The notes under the pieces are model-generated. The model searched no databases. It saw only the letters and a list, made by a program, of their open reading frames with translations, and was not told the origin of the DNA. The translations under genes were made by a program, and so were the position numbers. Below, one piece after another: positions 10,154 through 19,566 of a stretch of 64,000 nucleotides of DNA (the first letter of the stretch is position 1; each line of letters begins with the position of its first letter). Origin of the DNA: Sphingomonadales bacterium (GTDB lineage Bacteria; Pseudomonadota; Alphaproteobacteria; Sphingomonadales; Sphingomonadaceae); the NCBI GenBank assembly GCA_012032285.1, contig JAAURJ010000004.1, forward strand, positions 38,721 through 102,720, read 5' to 3'.

Positions 10154-10867
10154 TTATACCCCCGGTTTTTTGAAAAGCGTATCGGCGGTCAGCTCTTCTT
10201 TTGCACTATCCGCCTCTTCACCGTTCAGCGCGGCTTCGGCTTTTTTCGCGGCATCATCACGTTCGCTGCGCAATTGTTCGATCAAGGCATCACGGTCACT
10301 GCCCAAACGGCGATCTTCGACAGGAGCGGTTTCAATGCCAGCTTTTTTCGCGGCTTTGGCAACCAATGCGTCCAACTCACGCTGCGAACATAGGCCCAAT
10401 GTTACCGGATCCTTCGCTTGAATTTCAGCGATATTCCAGTGCGTACGCTCGCGTATTGCGGTGATTGTATGGCGGGTGGTGCCGATCAGTTTGCAAATCG
10501 CACCGTCGGAAATTTCCGGATGGTTGCGCAACAGCCACGCAATGCCATCGGGTTTGTCCTGACGTTTGGAAACAGGGGTGTAGCGCGGTCCCTTTGTGCG
10601 GCGGACCTGATCGGGGCCTTTACGCATTTGCAGGACATAATCTTCGTCGGCTTGGCCTTTTTCAATCTCTTCCATGCTCAATTCGCCCGCATGAACAGGA
10701 TCACGTCCGGTATATTTGCTGCCCGTCATATCGTCGGCCATCGCCTGCACTTCCAAAATATGCAGCCCGCAAAATTCGGCAATTTGCGGGAAAGCAAGTC
10801 CGGTATTGTCAACAAGCCAAGCGGCGGTTGCGTGCGGCATAAGGGGCAATGGTTTTTCGGTAGCCAT
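10154..10867 (-). CDS. DUF1013 family protein, TrcR-type cell-cycle transcriptional regulator
   Basis: A 237-residue protein of the alphaproteobacterial DUF1013 family. It has the conserved N-terminus PLMPHATAAWLVDNTGLAF and a central helix-turn-helix-like region (GAICKLIGTTRHTITAIRER). The C-terminus is variable and charged (coiled-coil-like, residues about 190-230). In Caulobacter the family member TrcR is a cell-cycle regulator bound to transcription complexes; that role is transferred by family only. A hairpin with a short T-run lies just upstream of its start. Confidence 0.82.
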   Translation of the reverse strand: MATEKPLPLMPHATAAWLVDNTGLAFPQIAEFCGLHILEVQAMADDMTGSKYTGRDPVHAGELSMEEIEKGQADEDYVLQMRKGPDQVRRTKGPRYTPVSKRQDKPDGIAWLLRNHPEISDGAICKLIGTTRHTITAIRERTHWNIAEIQAKDPVTLGLCSQRELDALVAKAAKKAGIETAPVEDRRLGSDRDALIEQLRSERDDAAKKAEAALNGEEADSAKEELTADTLFKKPGV

Positions 10868-10881
10868 GAGGCTTTCTCCAA

Positions 10882-10911
10882 TGAAAAGGGCCGCCCCTTA
10901 CCGGAGCGGCC
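10882..10911 (-). terminator. Hairpin with T-run between the quinone reductase and DUF1013 genes
   Basis: On the minus strand GGCCGC pairs with GCGGCC (bases 10906-10911 and 10889-10894) around an 11-base loop and is followed by CTTTT. It can terminate the upstream quinone-reductase transcript or attenuate read-through into the DUF1013 gene. The stem is short and the T-run weak. Confidence 0.45.
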
Positions 10912-11019
10912 TGAATATGATGGTGCATATCTTAGGCGATGATGGCTGCCCCTGCAAGACTTTGCTTGCATAATACTGATTATGCCGCTTCATCCTGAGG
11001 ACGCAAATTGTGGGAAAGC

Positions 11020-12018
11020 TCAAATCTCTAGCACAATCTTGCCTACAAAATCGCCTGCTTCCATAAAGGAATGAGCGGCGGCGGCGTCGGTTAAGGGAAA
11101 TGTCTTTGCCATTTCAGGGCGCAGATGCCCTGACAATACCGCGTCCCATATATTGGCGTATATTTCATCGCGCAGCAGTGCCTTAAATTCATCACTTCGC
11201 GGACGCAGCGTCGATCCGGTCATGCTCAGCCGCCGCATCATAATCTGCGCCATATTGATCTCGGCGCTGATCCCTCCCTGCAAGGCGATGGTTACATGAC
11301 GGCCATCATCGGCCAAGCATTGCAGGTTGCGCGCAACATAATGCCCCGCCACCATATCGAGCAGCATATGAACGCCCGCCCCGCCGGTGATTGCTTTCAC
11401 CTCTGCGACAAAATCTTTGGCTTTGTAATTGATTGCATGGTCCGCGCCCAGAGCAAGAGCGGCGGCGCATTTCTCATCGCTACCGCAGGTCACGATGATA
11501 GTGATGCCAAATAGTTTGCTCAGCTTGATCGCCATAGTGCCAATACCGCTGGTGCCGCCATGCACCAATATTGTTTCGCCATCGCGGGCATAACCGCGTT
11601 CGAAAATATTGTGCCAACAGGTAAATAGCGTTTCGGGAATGGCGGCTGCTTCGGCCATGGACATCGCGCCGGATACGGGCAAGCACTGGTCAGCGCGGGC
11701 AATGCAATATTCGGCATAACCGCCGCCCGCAACCAAGGCGCAGACTTTGGATCCGATTATTTCGCTACCAACGCCACCGCCGCTTGCAACTACCTTTCCT
11801 GAAACCTCCAGTCCCGGCAGCTCGCTCGCGCCCGGTGGTGCGGGATATAGCCCCTTGCGCTGCACAATATCGGGGCGGTTGACACCGGCAAAGGAAACCT
11901 TAATCAACAATTCGCCTTCCGCTGGCACCGGCACTGGCCGGTTACAGGCGGCCAGAACATCAGGTCCGCCAGGAGCGGTGATTTCAATTGCAGTCATATG
12001 TTCGGGTATTTTGGTCAT
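11020..12018 (-). CDS. NAD(P)H:quinone oxidoreductase, zinc-free MDR family (PIG3-like)
   Basis: A 332-residue medium-chain reductase. Visible features are an N-terminal GroES-like domain (FAGVNRPDIVQRKGLYPAPPG is the family block), the Rossmann motif VHGGTSGIGTMAIKL and the C-terminal hydrophobic FVGKIVLEI. The structural-zinc Cys cluster is absent, as expected for quinone reductases. I start it at 12018 (MTKIPEH), where an AGGGGG sequence lies about 7 bases upstream, rather than at the longer in-frame start at 12045. Confidence 0.88.
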   Translation of the reverse strand: MTKIPEHMTAIEITAPGGPDVLAACNRPVPVPAEGELLIKVSFAGVNRPDIVQRKGLYPAPPGASELPGLEVSGKVVASGGGVGSEIIGSKVCALVAGGGYAEYCIARADQCLPVSGAMSMAEAAAIPETLFTCWHNIFERGYARDGETILVHGGTSGIGTMAIKLSKLFGITIIVTCGSDEKCAAALALGADHAINYKAKDFVAEVKAITGGAGVHMLLDMVAGHYVARNLQCLADDGRHVTIALQGGISAEINMAQIMMRRLSMTGSTLRPRSDEFKALLRDEIYANIWDAVLSGHLRPEMAKTFPLTDAAAAHSFMEAGDFVGKIVLEI

Positions 12019-12093
12019 TGGACACCCCCTGCCCTTTATCCACATCGCATAACTTATTGACAGCCGTCACGCATCAGTCAACAGTTACTGGCG

Positions 12094-12291
12094 ATGGACG
12101 ATGATAATTTGCCTTTACGCAGTGATGACCCTCTGGTGAGGCTGATCCGGCAGGATCTGGATCCGCTGTCTATTGACGAACTGAATGAACGAATTGCGAC
12201 CCTGAAAACAGAAATTACCAGATGCGAGAGCAAAAAAGCCGCCGCTTCCACTCATAGGTCGGCCGCAGACGCATTATTCAAAAAGCAATGA
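12094..12291 (+). CDS. DUF1192 family small protein
   Basis: A 65-residue protein of the short alphaproteobacterial DUF1192 family. It has the conserved block DPLSIDELNERIATLKTEI followed by charged residues (RCESKKAA), suggesting a small coiled coil. The function is unknown. It lies divergent from the quinone reductase and 101 bases upstream of clpA. Confidence 0.8.
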   Translation: MDDDNLPLRSDDPLVRLIRQDLDPLSIDELNERIATLKTEITRCESKKAAASTHRSAADALFKKQ

Positions 12292-12392
12292 TACGGGGTT
12301 TATTTCGGGGAATATGTTGACAGTAAAGTCTGCTATTCCGACATAGGGTCAAAAGGGGATATGCGCTCATATCCCGCCAAGGAGTAGAAAAT

Positions 12393-14744
12393 ATGCCATC
12401 ATTTGCGGAATCGCTCGAAACGACATTGCACAATGCGTTGAAGCACGCCGCCGACCGTGCCCATGAATATGCAACATTGGAACATTTGTTGCTCGCGCTC
12501 ATCGACGACCGCGATGCGGCGCAAGTGATGCAGGCGTGCGGTGTCGATTTGGGTGAACTATCGGATATAATAATAACCTATCTGGATAGTGAATTAGAAA
12601 GCTTGCGCGTTGAGGGTAAAGTGGACCCTTCGCCGACCAGCGGATTTCAACGGGTCGTGCAGCGCGCGATTTTGCACGTCCAAAGCTCCGGCAAGGATGT
12701 GGTCACCGGAGCCAATGTGCTGGTTGCGCTTTTTTCCGAACGCGAGAGCTATGCTGTCTATTTTCTCCAGCAACAAGATATGAGCCGGCTCGATGCGGTC
12801 TCCTTTATCAGCCATGGTATCGGGAAAGATGGGAAGCTGACCCCGACCGAGATCAAGGGCGCTGAAGAAGAAAGCGGCGAAGGCAGCGAAGGCGGTGAAG
12901 GTCCGGTCAAAGGCAAGAAGGAAAAAGAGAGCGCCTTGACTCAGTTCACCGTCAATTTGAACAAAAAGGCGCAGGAGGGCCGGATCGATCCGTTAATCGG
13001 CCGCAGCGCAGAGGTCGACCGCACGGTGCAAATATTGTGCCGCCGTTCGAAAAATAACCCGCTTTATGTTGGTGAGCCGGGCGTTGGCAAAACCGCGATT
13101 GCCGAAGGGCTGGCGCGGCGTATCCATGAAAAGGATGTGCCCGAAGTGCTGCTGCCTGCTGTGATTTACTCGCTGGACATGGGGAGCCTGCTTGCCGGAA
13201 CGCGTTACCGGGGCGATTTTGAGGAACGGTTAAAAGCCGTGGTGACGGAATTGGAAAAACTTCCCGATGCGATATTGTTTATCGACGAAATCCATACCGT
13301 CATCGGCGCTGGCGCAACCAGTGGCGGGGCGATGGATGCATCCAATCTGCTTAAGCCTGCTTTGTCCAACGGATCGATCCGCTGCATCGGTTCGACGACA
13401 TATAAGGAATTTCGCAATCATTTTGAAAAGGACCGTGCGCTTCTCCGCCGGTTTCAGAAAATAGAAGTGAACGAACCCAGCATTGACGATACGGTCAAAA
13501 TCTTGGCCGGATTGCGCAGCGCGTTTGAGGAGCATCATAAGGTCAAATATACCCCCGATGCCCTTCGTACGGCAGTGGAACTGTCGGCGCGCTATATCAA
13601 CGACCGCAAGCTGCCTGATAAGGCAATTGACGTGATTGACGAGGTGGGCGCGATGCAGATGCTGGTGCCTCCATCCAAACGCCGCAAAATGATCACTGCC
13701 AGAGAAATTGAAGCGGTAATCGCAACCATCGCCCGCATTCCGCCGAAAAATGTGTCAAGCGACGATAAAACCGCGCTAGGCAATTTGGAAACAGACCTGA
13801 AACGTGTTGTTTTCGGCCAGAATCAAGCGATCGAGCTGCTGTCATCGGCGATCAAATTATCGCGTGCCGGGCTTCGTGAACCCGATAAACCGATTGGCAA
13901 TTATCTGTTCAGCGGGCCAACTGGTGTAGGCAAGACCGAGGTTGCGCGGCAATTGGCCTCCATCCTTGGCATTCCGCTCAAACGGTTTGATATGTCGGAA
14001 TATATGGAACGACACAGCGTATCGCGCCTGATCGGAGCGCCGCCAGGCTATGTCGGTTACGATCAAGGCGGGCTGTTAACCGATGCTGTAGACCAAAATC
14101 CGCATTGTGTGCTGTTGCTTGACGAGATTGAGAAGGCGCACCCCGATCTGTTCAATATCTTGCTGCAAGTTATGGATAATGGTCGCCTGACCGACCATCA
14201 TGGCAAGACTATTGATTTTCGCAATGTCATCATCATCATGACCACCAATGCGGGCGCTGCCGATATGGCAAAGGAAGGCATAGGTTTCGGTAATAATATC
14301 AGCAAAGAAGATGCCGGCGATGAAGCGGTGAAGAAAATGTTCACCCCCGAATTTCGCAACCGTTTGGACGCGGTAGTGCCCTTTGCCTATCTGTCACCAG
14401 AAGTGGTGGCAATGGTGGTGGACAAATTTATCCTGCAACTGGAACTGCAATTGGCGGATCAGAATGTGCATATCAAATTGGATGATGAGGCACGCAAATG
14501 GTTGTCCGAACGCGGCTATGACAAACTATACGGCGCGCGGCCAATGGGCCGCTTGATCCAAGAGAAGCTCAAACAGCCGTTAGCCGAAGAATTATTGTTT
14601 GGGAAACTTGTCAACGGCGGTGAGGTTGCGGTGCATATGAAAGACGGCAAACCTGCCTTTGAAATCAGCCCTGCCGCGCCAAAAGCCGCAAAACCGAAAA
14701 AAGCGGCAAAGAAAGCGCCAGATAAAACCAAAAAGGCCGATTGA
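12393..14744 (+). CDS. clpA: ATP-dependent Clp protease ATP-binding subunit ClpA
   Basis: A 783-residue double AAA+ unfoldase that feeds substrates to ClpP. It has an N-terminal Clp_N repeat domain (about 1-150) and a variable acidic linker. The first Walker A is GEPGVGKT (227-234) and the second GPTGVGKT (508-515); LFIDEIHT and LLLDEIEKA are the Walker B boxes. The C-terminus ends in an unusual Lys/Ala/Pro tail of about 25 residues. AAGGAG lies 8 bases before the ATG. ClpA usually sits beside the adaptor gene clpS; none is seen here. A TTGACA at 12317 with a poor -10 might be part of its promoter. Confidence 0.96.
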   Translation: MPSFAESLETTLHNALKHAADRAHEYATLEHLLLALIDDRDAAQVMQACGVDLGELSDIIITYLDSELESLRVEGKVDPSPTSGFQRVVQRAILHVQSSGKDVVTGANVLVALFSERESYAVYFLQQQDMSRLDAVSFISHGIGKDGKLTPTEIKGAEEESGEGSEGGEGPVKGKKEKESALTQFTVNLNKKAQEGRIDPLIGRSAEVDRTVQILCRRSKNNPLYVGEPGVGKTAIAEGLARRIHEKDVPEVLLPAVIYSLDMGSLLAGTRYRGDFEERLKAVVTELEKLPDAILFIDEIHTVIGAGATSGGAMDASNLLKPALSNGSIRCIGSTTYKEFRNHFEKDRALLRRFQKIEVNEPSIDDTVKILAGLRSAFEEHHKVKYTPDALRTAVELSARYINDRKLPDKAIDVIDEVGAMQMLVPPSKRRKMITAREIEAVIATIARIPPKNVSSDDKTALGNLETDLKRVVFGQNQAIELLSSAIKLSRAGLREPDKPIGNYLFSGPTGVGKTEVARQLASILGIPLKRFDMSEYMERHSVSRLIGAPPGYVGYDQGGLLTDAVDQNPHCVLLLDEIEKAHPDLFNILLQVMDNGRLTDHHGKTIDFRNVIIIMTTNAGAADMAKEGIGFGNNISKEDAGDEAVKKMFTPEFRNRLDAVVPFAYLSPEVVAMVVDKFILQLELQLADQNVHIKLDDEARKWLSERGYDKLYGARPMGRLIQEKLKQPLAEELLFGKLVNGGEVAVHMKDGKPAFEISPAAPKAAKPKKAAKKAPDKTKKAD

Positions 14745-14770
14745 CCTAGGACAGGACATAGAATGTTTTT

Positions 14771-14795
14771 GTCATTTCCGCGCAAGCGGAAAAGA
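14771..14795. repeat. REP-like palindrome
   Basis: GTCATTTCCGC-GCAA-GCGGAAA forms a 7-bp stem with a GNRA-type tetraloop. It resembles the dispersed proteobacterial repeat that begins GTCATTCCCGCG. Only one copy is seen in this window. It lies between clpA and the GGDEF/EAL gene and has no T-run, so it is not an obvious terminator. Confidence 0.45.
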
Positions 14796-14804
14796 AGGGT
14801 ATAG

Positions 14805-17237
14805 TTGACCACACAGAATAATCTGTCCCATAATCATATATTAAGCATTCGTGGCTATGTGATTGTGATGGATGGTTGGGCAAAAAAATGGGGGCAGAAC
14901 AAAAAGGGCGGCACTCCCGCCCTGCGCCCTTGGTTGACCAAAAGGCTTTTGGAAGAACATTTTGGGTCGATCAAAGCCTCTGTCGCAGCTAGCATCATTA
15001 ACGCATCAATTTTAGGCGCAGTATTCTCCTCCTCGCGAAGCTGGCAGATTTTGGCGGGCGCAGGCCTGTTATTGGCGGTCATATTATTGTGGCGGGTGGC
15101 CAATTACCGGATGCTACTAAAGGCGAAAACAGACTCTGCCAAGATAAAGAAAATCCTGATCTCGGTTGAATATAATGCTGCTGTTTTGGGCTTATGGTGG
15201 GGCGCTTCTGTCATTGCATTGATGCACGGAGCAACCCCTTCGCAACAGATTTTATGTGCGATATTGGGCGCGGGCAAGATGGCGGCGGGTGCATTGACCT
15301 ATCGGACACTTAAACGGGCAGCTTATCTTTTTGTTGGATTGTGTGCGGCGGGATGTTTCCTGTCGCTGATCGAATTGGGCACAGGCGCGGCTTACGCCTC
15401 CGCTATACTGGTTCTTTGTTATATGGCGGTGCTTTTCGCCAGCATAATATCAACCGAGGCTGCGATTATAGAAAGCCATGAACGCGAAGAGGCGCTTCGC
15501 GATTCTGCGGAAACCATCCATATGCTGCTCGCCGATTTTACCGAACAGGGATCGGACTGGGTGTTGGAAATGGACAGTCAGACCCGGATTTTGAACCCCA
15601 GCGAGCAAATGGCGGCCGCCATGCAAATGCCGATTGAAACATTGGCCGGGCAATCGCTGCTTGACCTGCTTGACGAGGGGGGCGAGCGCGATCAGCTTGC
15701 CGACCATGTTGCTCTTGGCCGGGCATTTCGTAATCTGCAGGTCAGCCTGAGCGCGGGCAAAGAGCGTTATTGGTGGTCGATCAGCTCGCGGCCCGCGCTG
15801 GAGATGAACGGCAATTATCGCGGTATTGTTACCGACATCACCGCCCAGCGGCAGGCCGAGGAACAGGTCAGCTATATGGCGCATTTTGATTCGTTGACCG
15901 ACCTCCCCAACCGGTTCCAGTTCAACCAGCGGCTGACCCGCATGGTCAATGATCCTGCTGTCAACCCGGGCGTCATGTATCTCGATCTTGATCAATTCAA
16001 AGTGATCAACGACACGCTCGGCCACAGCTTTGGCGATTTGTTATTAAAGGGCGTCGCAGCGCGGCTTAAAAAATGCGTAAGCGCACAGGAAATTGTCGCC
16101 CGGCTCGGCGGCGATGAATTTGCGATCCTGCTGGAAAACCGGAGCCTTGAGGAGATTCAGCATATAGGCGATGCGATCATCGCTGCGCTGACTCAGCCTT
16201 TCCGGCTCGATGACCATGAAATGATTGTCGGCACCAGCATCGGTATCGCGCTGTCACCGGCGCATGGCAAGGACGCCGAAACCCTGCTACGCAACGCTGA
16301 CCTCGCACTTTATGAAGCCAAATCGCAAGGGCGCAACCGGCAGATTGTGTTTGAAACCAGCATGGACGAAGCTTCACAGATGCGAAGGGCGCTGGAGCTG
16401 GAACTGCGCGGGGCCCTTGGCAAGGGCGAACTATGCCTGCATTATCAACCGCTGGTGCAAATTGATAGCGGTGAAACCTTGGGCTATGAAGCATTAATCC
16501 GCTGGGAACACCCCGAACGCGGAGTGGTGATGCCCGACGCCTTCATCCCGATTGCCGAAGAGAGCGGCATGATCATCCCAATTGGCGAATGGGTGATGCG
16601 TCAGGCGATTGACGATCTGATGCAATGGCCCAAAGACAAAACCGTATCTATCAACCTATCACCGGTGCAAATGCGCAGCCCCAGCCTGATTACTACCTTG
16701 GTTCAAGCGATTGCCAAAACCGGGGTTGATCCGCAGCGCGTATGCCTTGAAATCACAGAAAATGTCCTGATGCATGATAGCGATGCCAATATGGCGACAC
16801 TGCATAAATTGCATGAGATTGGCGTGCAGATAGCGCTCGATGATTTCGGCACTGGCTATAGCTCGCTTAATTATTTGCGCAGCTTCCCCTTTGACAAAAT
16901 CAAGATTGACCGCTGTTTCGTGAATGAAATCGACACGCGGGAAGATTGTCAGGCCATTGTCCGCTCGGTGGTCGATCTGGCCCGGAGCCTAGGCATGACC
17001 ACCACGGCAGAGGGCGTCGAAAGGGACGATCAGGTCGAACATTTGCGCCGCGAAGGATGCAGCGAGGTGCAAGGCTATTTATTCAGCCGTGCGGTCCCGC
17101 ATGACCAGCTGACCGACCTGCGCAATCCTGTGATTAGCCGCGCGAAGCGGCTTGTCGATATGGAAAGCCAGCGCAAGCTCAAACAGCAAATCTCCGCGCA
17201 AGTGGATCGCATCCAAAAGGGTAATAAGACGGGTTAA
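14805..17237 (+). CDS. Membrane-anchored PAS-GGDEF-EAL cyclic-di-GMP enzyme
   Basis: A protein of 810 residues from a TTG start; an ATG at 14868 is an equally good start and gives 789. About five transmembrane helices lie in residues 55-225, followed by a PAS-type sensor region (about 240-350). A diguanylate cyclase domain has an intact GGDEF (435-439), and a phosphodiesterase domain has intact EAL (562-564) plus the [10 protein letters not shown] and late TAEGVE motifs. Both catalytic signatures are complete, so direction of activity cannot be told. It overlaps recF by four bases, tail to tail. Cyclic di-GMP also concerns the PilZ gene at 19.2 kb and possibly the pilus operon at 51 kb. Confidence 0.93.
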   Translation: MTTQNNLSHNHILSIRGYVIVMDGWAKKWGQNKKGGTPALRPWLTKRLLEEHFGSIKASVAASIINASILGAVFSSSRSWQILAGAGLLLAVILLWRVANYRMLLKAKTDSAKIKKILISVEYNAAVLGLWWGASVIALMHGATPSQQILCAILGAGKMAAGALTYRTLKRAAYLFVGLCAAGCFLSLIELGTGAAYASAILVLCYMAVLFASIISTEAAIIESHEREEALRDSAETIHMLLADFTEQGSDWVLEMDSQTRILNPSEQMAAAMQMPIETLAGQSLLDLLDEGGERDQLADHVALGRAFRNLQVSLSAGKERYWWSISSRPALEMNGNYRGIVTDITAQRQAEEQVSYMAHFDSLTDLPNRFQFNQRLTRMVNDPAVNPGVMYLDLDQFKVINDTLGHSFGDLLLKGVAARLKKCVSAQEIVARLGGDEFAILLENRSLEEIQHIGDAIIAALTQPFRLDDHEMIVGTSIGIALSPAHGKDAETLLRNADLALYEAKSQGRNRQIVFETSMDEASQMRRALELELRGALGKGELCLHYQPLVQIDSGETLGYEALIRWEHPERGVVMPDAFIPIAEESGMIIPIGEWVMRQAIDDLMQWPKDKTVSINLSPVQMRSPSLITTLVQAIAKTGVDPQRVCLEITENVLMHDSDANMATLHKLHEIGVQIALDDFGTGYSSLNYLRSFPFDKIKIDRCFVNEIDTREDCQAIVRSVVDLARSLGMTTTAEGVERDDQVEHLRREGCSEVQGYLFSRAVPHDQLTDLRNPVISRAKRLVDMESQRKLKQQISAQVDRIQKGNKTG

Positions 17238-18319
17238 CCCCAAGGCCCATCCTGTAACAGCTGCCCATTGCTCACTTCCAAAAACAGCACGTCGCCGTTT
17301 AATCCTTCAAACAAGGCCTTTTCCGTTCCTGTCATCCACAGCTGACTACCGCTCTTGGCGAGCCGGTCAAACAATGCGGCGCGGCGCAGCGGGTCCAAAT
17401 GGGCGGCGACCTCATCCAACAGGATGATTGGCGGTTCACTGCGTCTATCCGCAACCAAGGCAGCATGGGCCAGGATAGCGGAAAGCAGTAGCGCTTTTTG
17501 TTCACCAGTTGAACACAGCGCAGCGGGTTGCTTCTTCGCCTTATGCGTTACGATCAGGTCGGCGCGGTGCGGCCCTGTCAATGTGCGTCCTGCGGCGGCA
17601 TCACGCGCTCGGCTGCGGCGCCAATGAATGCGAAGCATCTCCTCATCCATCTTTTCCGTTTCATCAATAGCCAGCAGCGGAATGGCAAAAGGCTCCTGCG
17701 GCTCCACAGCAAGCCGCTCCATAAGCTGAGCCGTCATCGCCGCACGGCTATTCTCAATCAGGATGGCATTTTGGGCCATAGCCTTTTCCAGCCCGTCCAG
17801 CCAATCGGGATCGGCGGGACGGTCATCGCCAAGCAATTTATTGCGTTGCCGCATCGCGCGTTCATACTGGCTGCTAAACCGTGCGTGCGACGGTTCCAAG
17901 GCCATCACCAGCCGGTCCAAGAAACGCCGCCGCTCTCCCGCGCCATCGGTGAACAGCCGGTCCATCGCCGGGGTAAGCCAGATAACCGCCAGCCATTCTG
18001 ACAGCGAAGTGATCGGGGCATTGGCACCATTGATCCTTACCTTGCGCCGTTCCGGTGTGGTCGCATCCACGCCGGTGCCAAGCTTAATATCCTCAATTTC
18101 GGCCGCAATGGCAAAACCGCCAGCGCCATTATTCCTTGGCATTTCCGATAGCGATGCACCTCGCAGCCCCCGCCCCGGCACCAAAAGCGAAACCGCCTCC
18201 AATATATTGGTCTTGCCCGCGCCATTGGCACCGTGAAGCACGGTGAATTGCCTGCCGGGCCGAAAAGAGGCCTGTGCATGATTGCGAAAGTCGGTCAGCG
18301 ATAATCGGGTCAAAGCCAT
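17234..18319 (-). CDS. recF: DNA replication and repair protein RecF
   Basis: A 361-residue SMC-like ATPase that loads RecA at gapped DNA with RecO and RecR. Walker A is [10 protein letters not shown] (29-38), the ABC-type signature region contains [11 protein letters not shown] and Walker B is [12 protein letters not shown]. Length is normal. It is convergent with the GGDEF/EAL gene. The usual dnaA-dnaN neighbours are absent, as in many alphaproteobacteria. Confidence 0.95.
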   Translation of the reverse strand: MALTRLSLTDFRNHAQASFRPGRQFTVLHGANGAGKTNILEAVSLLVPGRGLRGASLSEMPRNNGAGGFAIAAEIEDIKLGTGVDATTPERRKVRINGANAPITSLSEWLAVIWLTPAMDRLFTDGAGERRRFLDRLVMALEPSHARFSSQYERAMRQRNKLLGDDRPADPDWLDGLEKAMAQNAILIENSRAAMTAQLMERLAVEPQEPFAIPLLAIDETEKMDEEMLRIHWRRSRARDAAAGRTLTGPHRADLIVTHKAKKQPAALCSTGEQKALLLSAILAHAALVADRRSEPPIILLDEVAAHLDPLRRAALFDRLAKSGSQLWMTGTEKALFEGLNGDVLFLEVSNGQLLQDGPWG

Positions 18320-18594
18320 GATGGCTGCTTGCTATAGCAGCCGGTGGAACCGTCAACCGGCAATATTGAATAGCCGGATAAATTTTGTTCACCCGCCATT
18401 CATTTAATCCTAAATGTTGGGGGATTTTCCCATATTATATTAAACTGTAAAATTTTGTCACAAAGTGATTTGCTATATTCCATTGATTTATATGTATTTT
18501 CAAAAACTGGCACGCATCCTGCTATGTTGTTTGTGTAAGCAATTACGACCCACTTAATCGCCCGAACGGGCAACAGACAACAAAGGAATTTGAC
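18320..18594. other. AT-rich regulatory region upstream of the microprotein/PspC cluster
   Basis: This 275-base stretch has no gene. It is visibly AT-richer than its surroundings. It contains two similar elements, AAATTTTGTTCAC near 18378 and AAATTTTGTCAC near 18450, that could bind an activator. The -24/-12 promoter described separately lies at its downstream end. A near match to an IHF site (TATTCCATTGATT) lies at about 18476-18488, where IHF would bend DNA for a sigma-54 promoter. Confidence 0.4.
18508..18523 (+). promoter_or_regulatory. Sigma-54 (RpoN) -24/-12 promoter
   Basis: TGGCACGCATCCTGCT matches the sigma-54 consensus TGGCACG-N4-TTGCW at every position except one (C for the first T of the -12 box). 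The invariant GG and GC are separated by exactly ten bases. Transcription would start about 18534, giving a leader of about 60 nt before the first microprotein. Sigma-54 control of a PspC-linked operon parallels the E. coli phage-shock operon. Confidence 0.65.
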
Positions 18595-18714
18595 ATGACC
18601 CTATCCACCAATAACCAGATCGCTTCTGTTTTCGCTGCTTTGGTTTGTGCATTTGCCACCATCGCCATCAGCGCCGGACCCGCAATCTCTTCTGTATCAC
18701 CTTATCTTGCATAA
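18595..18714 (+). CDS. 39-residue hydrophobic microprotein, copy 1
   Basis: This short frame encodes 39 residues: MTLS, a polar stretch, a hydrophobic segment of about 18 residues (VFAALVCAFATIAI), then SAGPA and a PYLA terminus. AAAGGAA lies 7 bases upstream. It could be a single-pass membrane peptide or a short secreted peptide. The next gene is a clear paralogue, which argues that both are translated. The family is unknown to me. It is the first gene behind the sigma-54-type promoter. Confidence 0.6.
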   Translation: MTLSTNNQIASVFAALVCAFATIAISAGPAISSVSPYLA

Positions 18715-18747
18715 TCGCACCAAGCGCATAAAAAAGGATACGACCCT

Positions 18748-18867
18748 ATGACCCTTTCAGCCCATCCCCGCACCACCGCCGCCTTTGCTGCTATTATCAG
18801 CACATTTTTAACCCTGATACTCAGCGCCGGGCCTGCTTTCCAAAGCGCCGCGCCCTATCTTGCATAA
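18748..18867 (+). CDS. 39-residue hydrophobic microprotein, copy 2
   Basis: A tandem paralogue of the preceding gene: same length, same MTLS start, FAA in the core, SAGPA and the PYLA end. By hand alignment 19 of 39 residues are identical without gaps. The hydrophobic core (AAFAAIISTFLTLIL) is kept by conservative substitution, the pattern expected of selected protein sequence. AAAAAGGA lies upstream. It is followed after 28 bases by the PspC gene. Confidence 0.6.
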   Translation: MTLSAHPRTTAAFAAIISTFLTLILSAGPAFQSAAPYLA

Positions 18868-18895
18868 TTTTAAACTCAATAGAAAGAGCAATGAA

Positions 18896-19072
18896 ATGAA
18901 CAAATTGACATTGGATAAAGAGAATAAGAAAATCTGGGGCGTGTGCAGCGGCTTTGCCAATTGGGCGGGCATCGACACTGGCTTAGTCCGGCTGGGCTTT
19001 GTTATCGCCGCGCTGGTCGGAGTTGGATCGCCAATCCTGATCTACCTTGTTCTTGGGCTTATTCTTGATTGA
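18896..19072 (+). CDS. Minimal PspC-domain membrane protein
   Basis: A 58-residue protein that is almost only a PspC domain: LTLDKENKKIWGVCSGFANW followed by GLVRLGFVIAAL and a second hydrophobic helix ending LGLILD. PspC proteins are inner-membrane sensors of envelope stress in the phage-shock response. The start at 18896 gives the canonical N-terminus and has GAAAGAGC upstream. It lacks the long C-terminal region of E. coli PspC. It lies last in the microprotein cluster behind a sigma-54-type promoter. Confidence 0.82.
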   Translation: MNKLTLDKENKKIWGVCSGFANWAGIDTGLVRLGFVIAALVGVGSPILIYLVLGLILD

Positions 19073-19180
19073 TAAACAGGCTATTATGGCCTATCGCTTT
19101 ACGGTCCAGCAAATATTAACATTTCCGGGCTAAAAATACTGAATCATGCTTTCCAGCGGGTCGCACCTTTGGAGATTATA

Positions 19181-19525
19181 ATGTCGGTAAGTGAAGAGCG
19201 TAATGATGATGACCGTCACTGGTTTAACGCCCGCGAATATGATCGCGGCGATGTTCAGATTTATGCGGACATAAGAGAGCAGGGCGCTGGCAAGCATAAG
19301 GTCAATATTATCGACCTGTCACGCTCCGGTTTTCGCATCCATTCGCTAACCTATATCAAGGTGGATAAAACCGTCTATCTGACCATACCGGGCTATGCCC
19401 CGTTGGAGTCTCGTATTGCATGGCATAAGGGCGATTTATACGGCTGTGAGCTCAAAGACCGGCTTCATATCGCTATTTACGATCATATATTGAAAACGTT
19501 CCCGACACTGGCCCGAACCAAATAA
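19181..19525 (+). CDS. PilZ-domain protein (cyclic-di-GMP receptor)
   Basis: A protein of about 114 residues with a single PilZ domain. The RxxxR motif (REYDR) and the D-x-S-x-x-G motif (DLSRSG) are both intact, so it should bind cyclic di-GMP. The ATG at 19181 has GGAG 6 bases upstream and is preferred to the TTG at 19169. The nearest cyclic-di-GMP enzyme is the GGDEF/EAL protein at 14.8-17.2 kb. The output is unknown. Confidence 0.85.
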   Translation: MSVSEERNDDDRHWFNAREYDRGDVQIYADIREQGAGKHKVNIIDLSRSGFRIHSLTYIKVDKTVYLTIPGYAPLESRIAWHKGDLYGCELKDRLHIAIYDHILKTFPTLARTK

Positions 19526-19566
19526 CCCGTTTGCTCAAAAACAAATTATCCTTCCCCAAAAACTCT

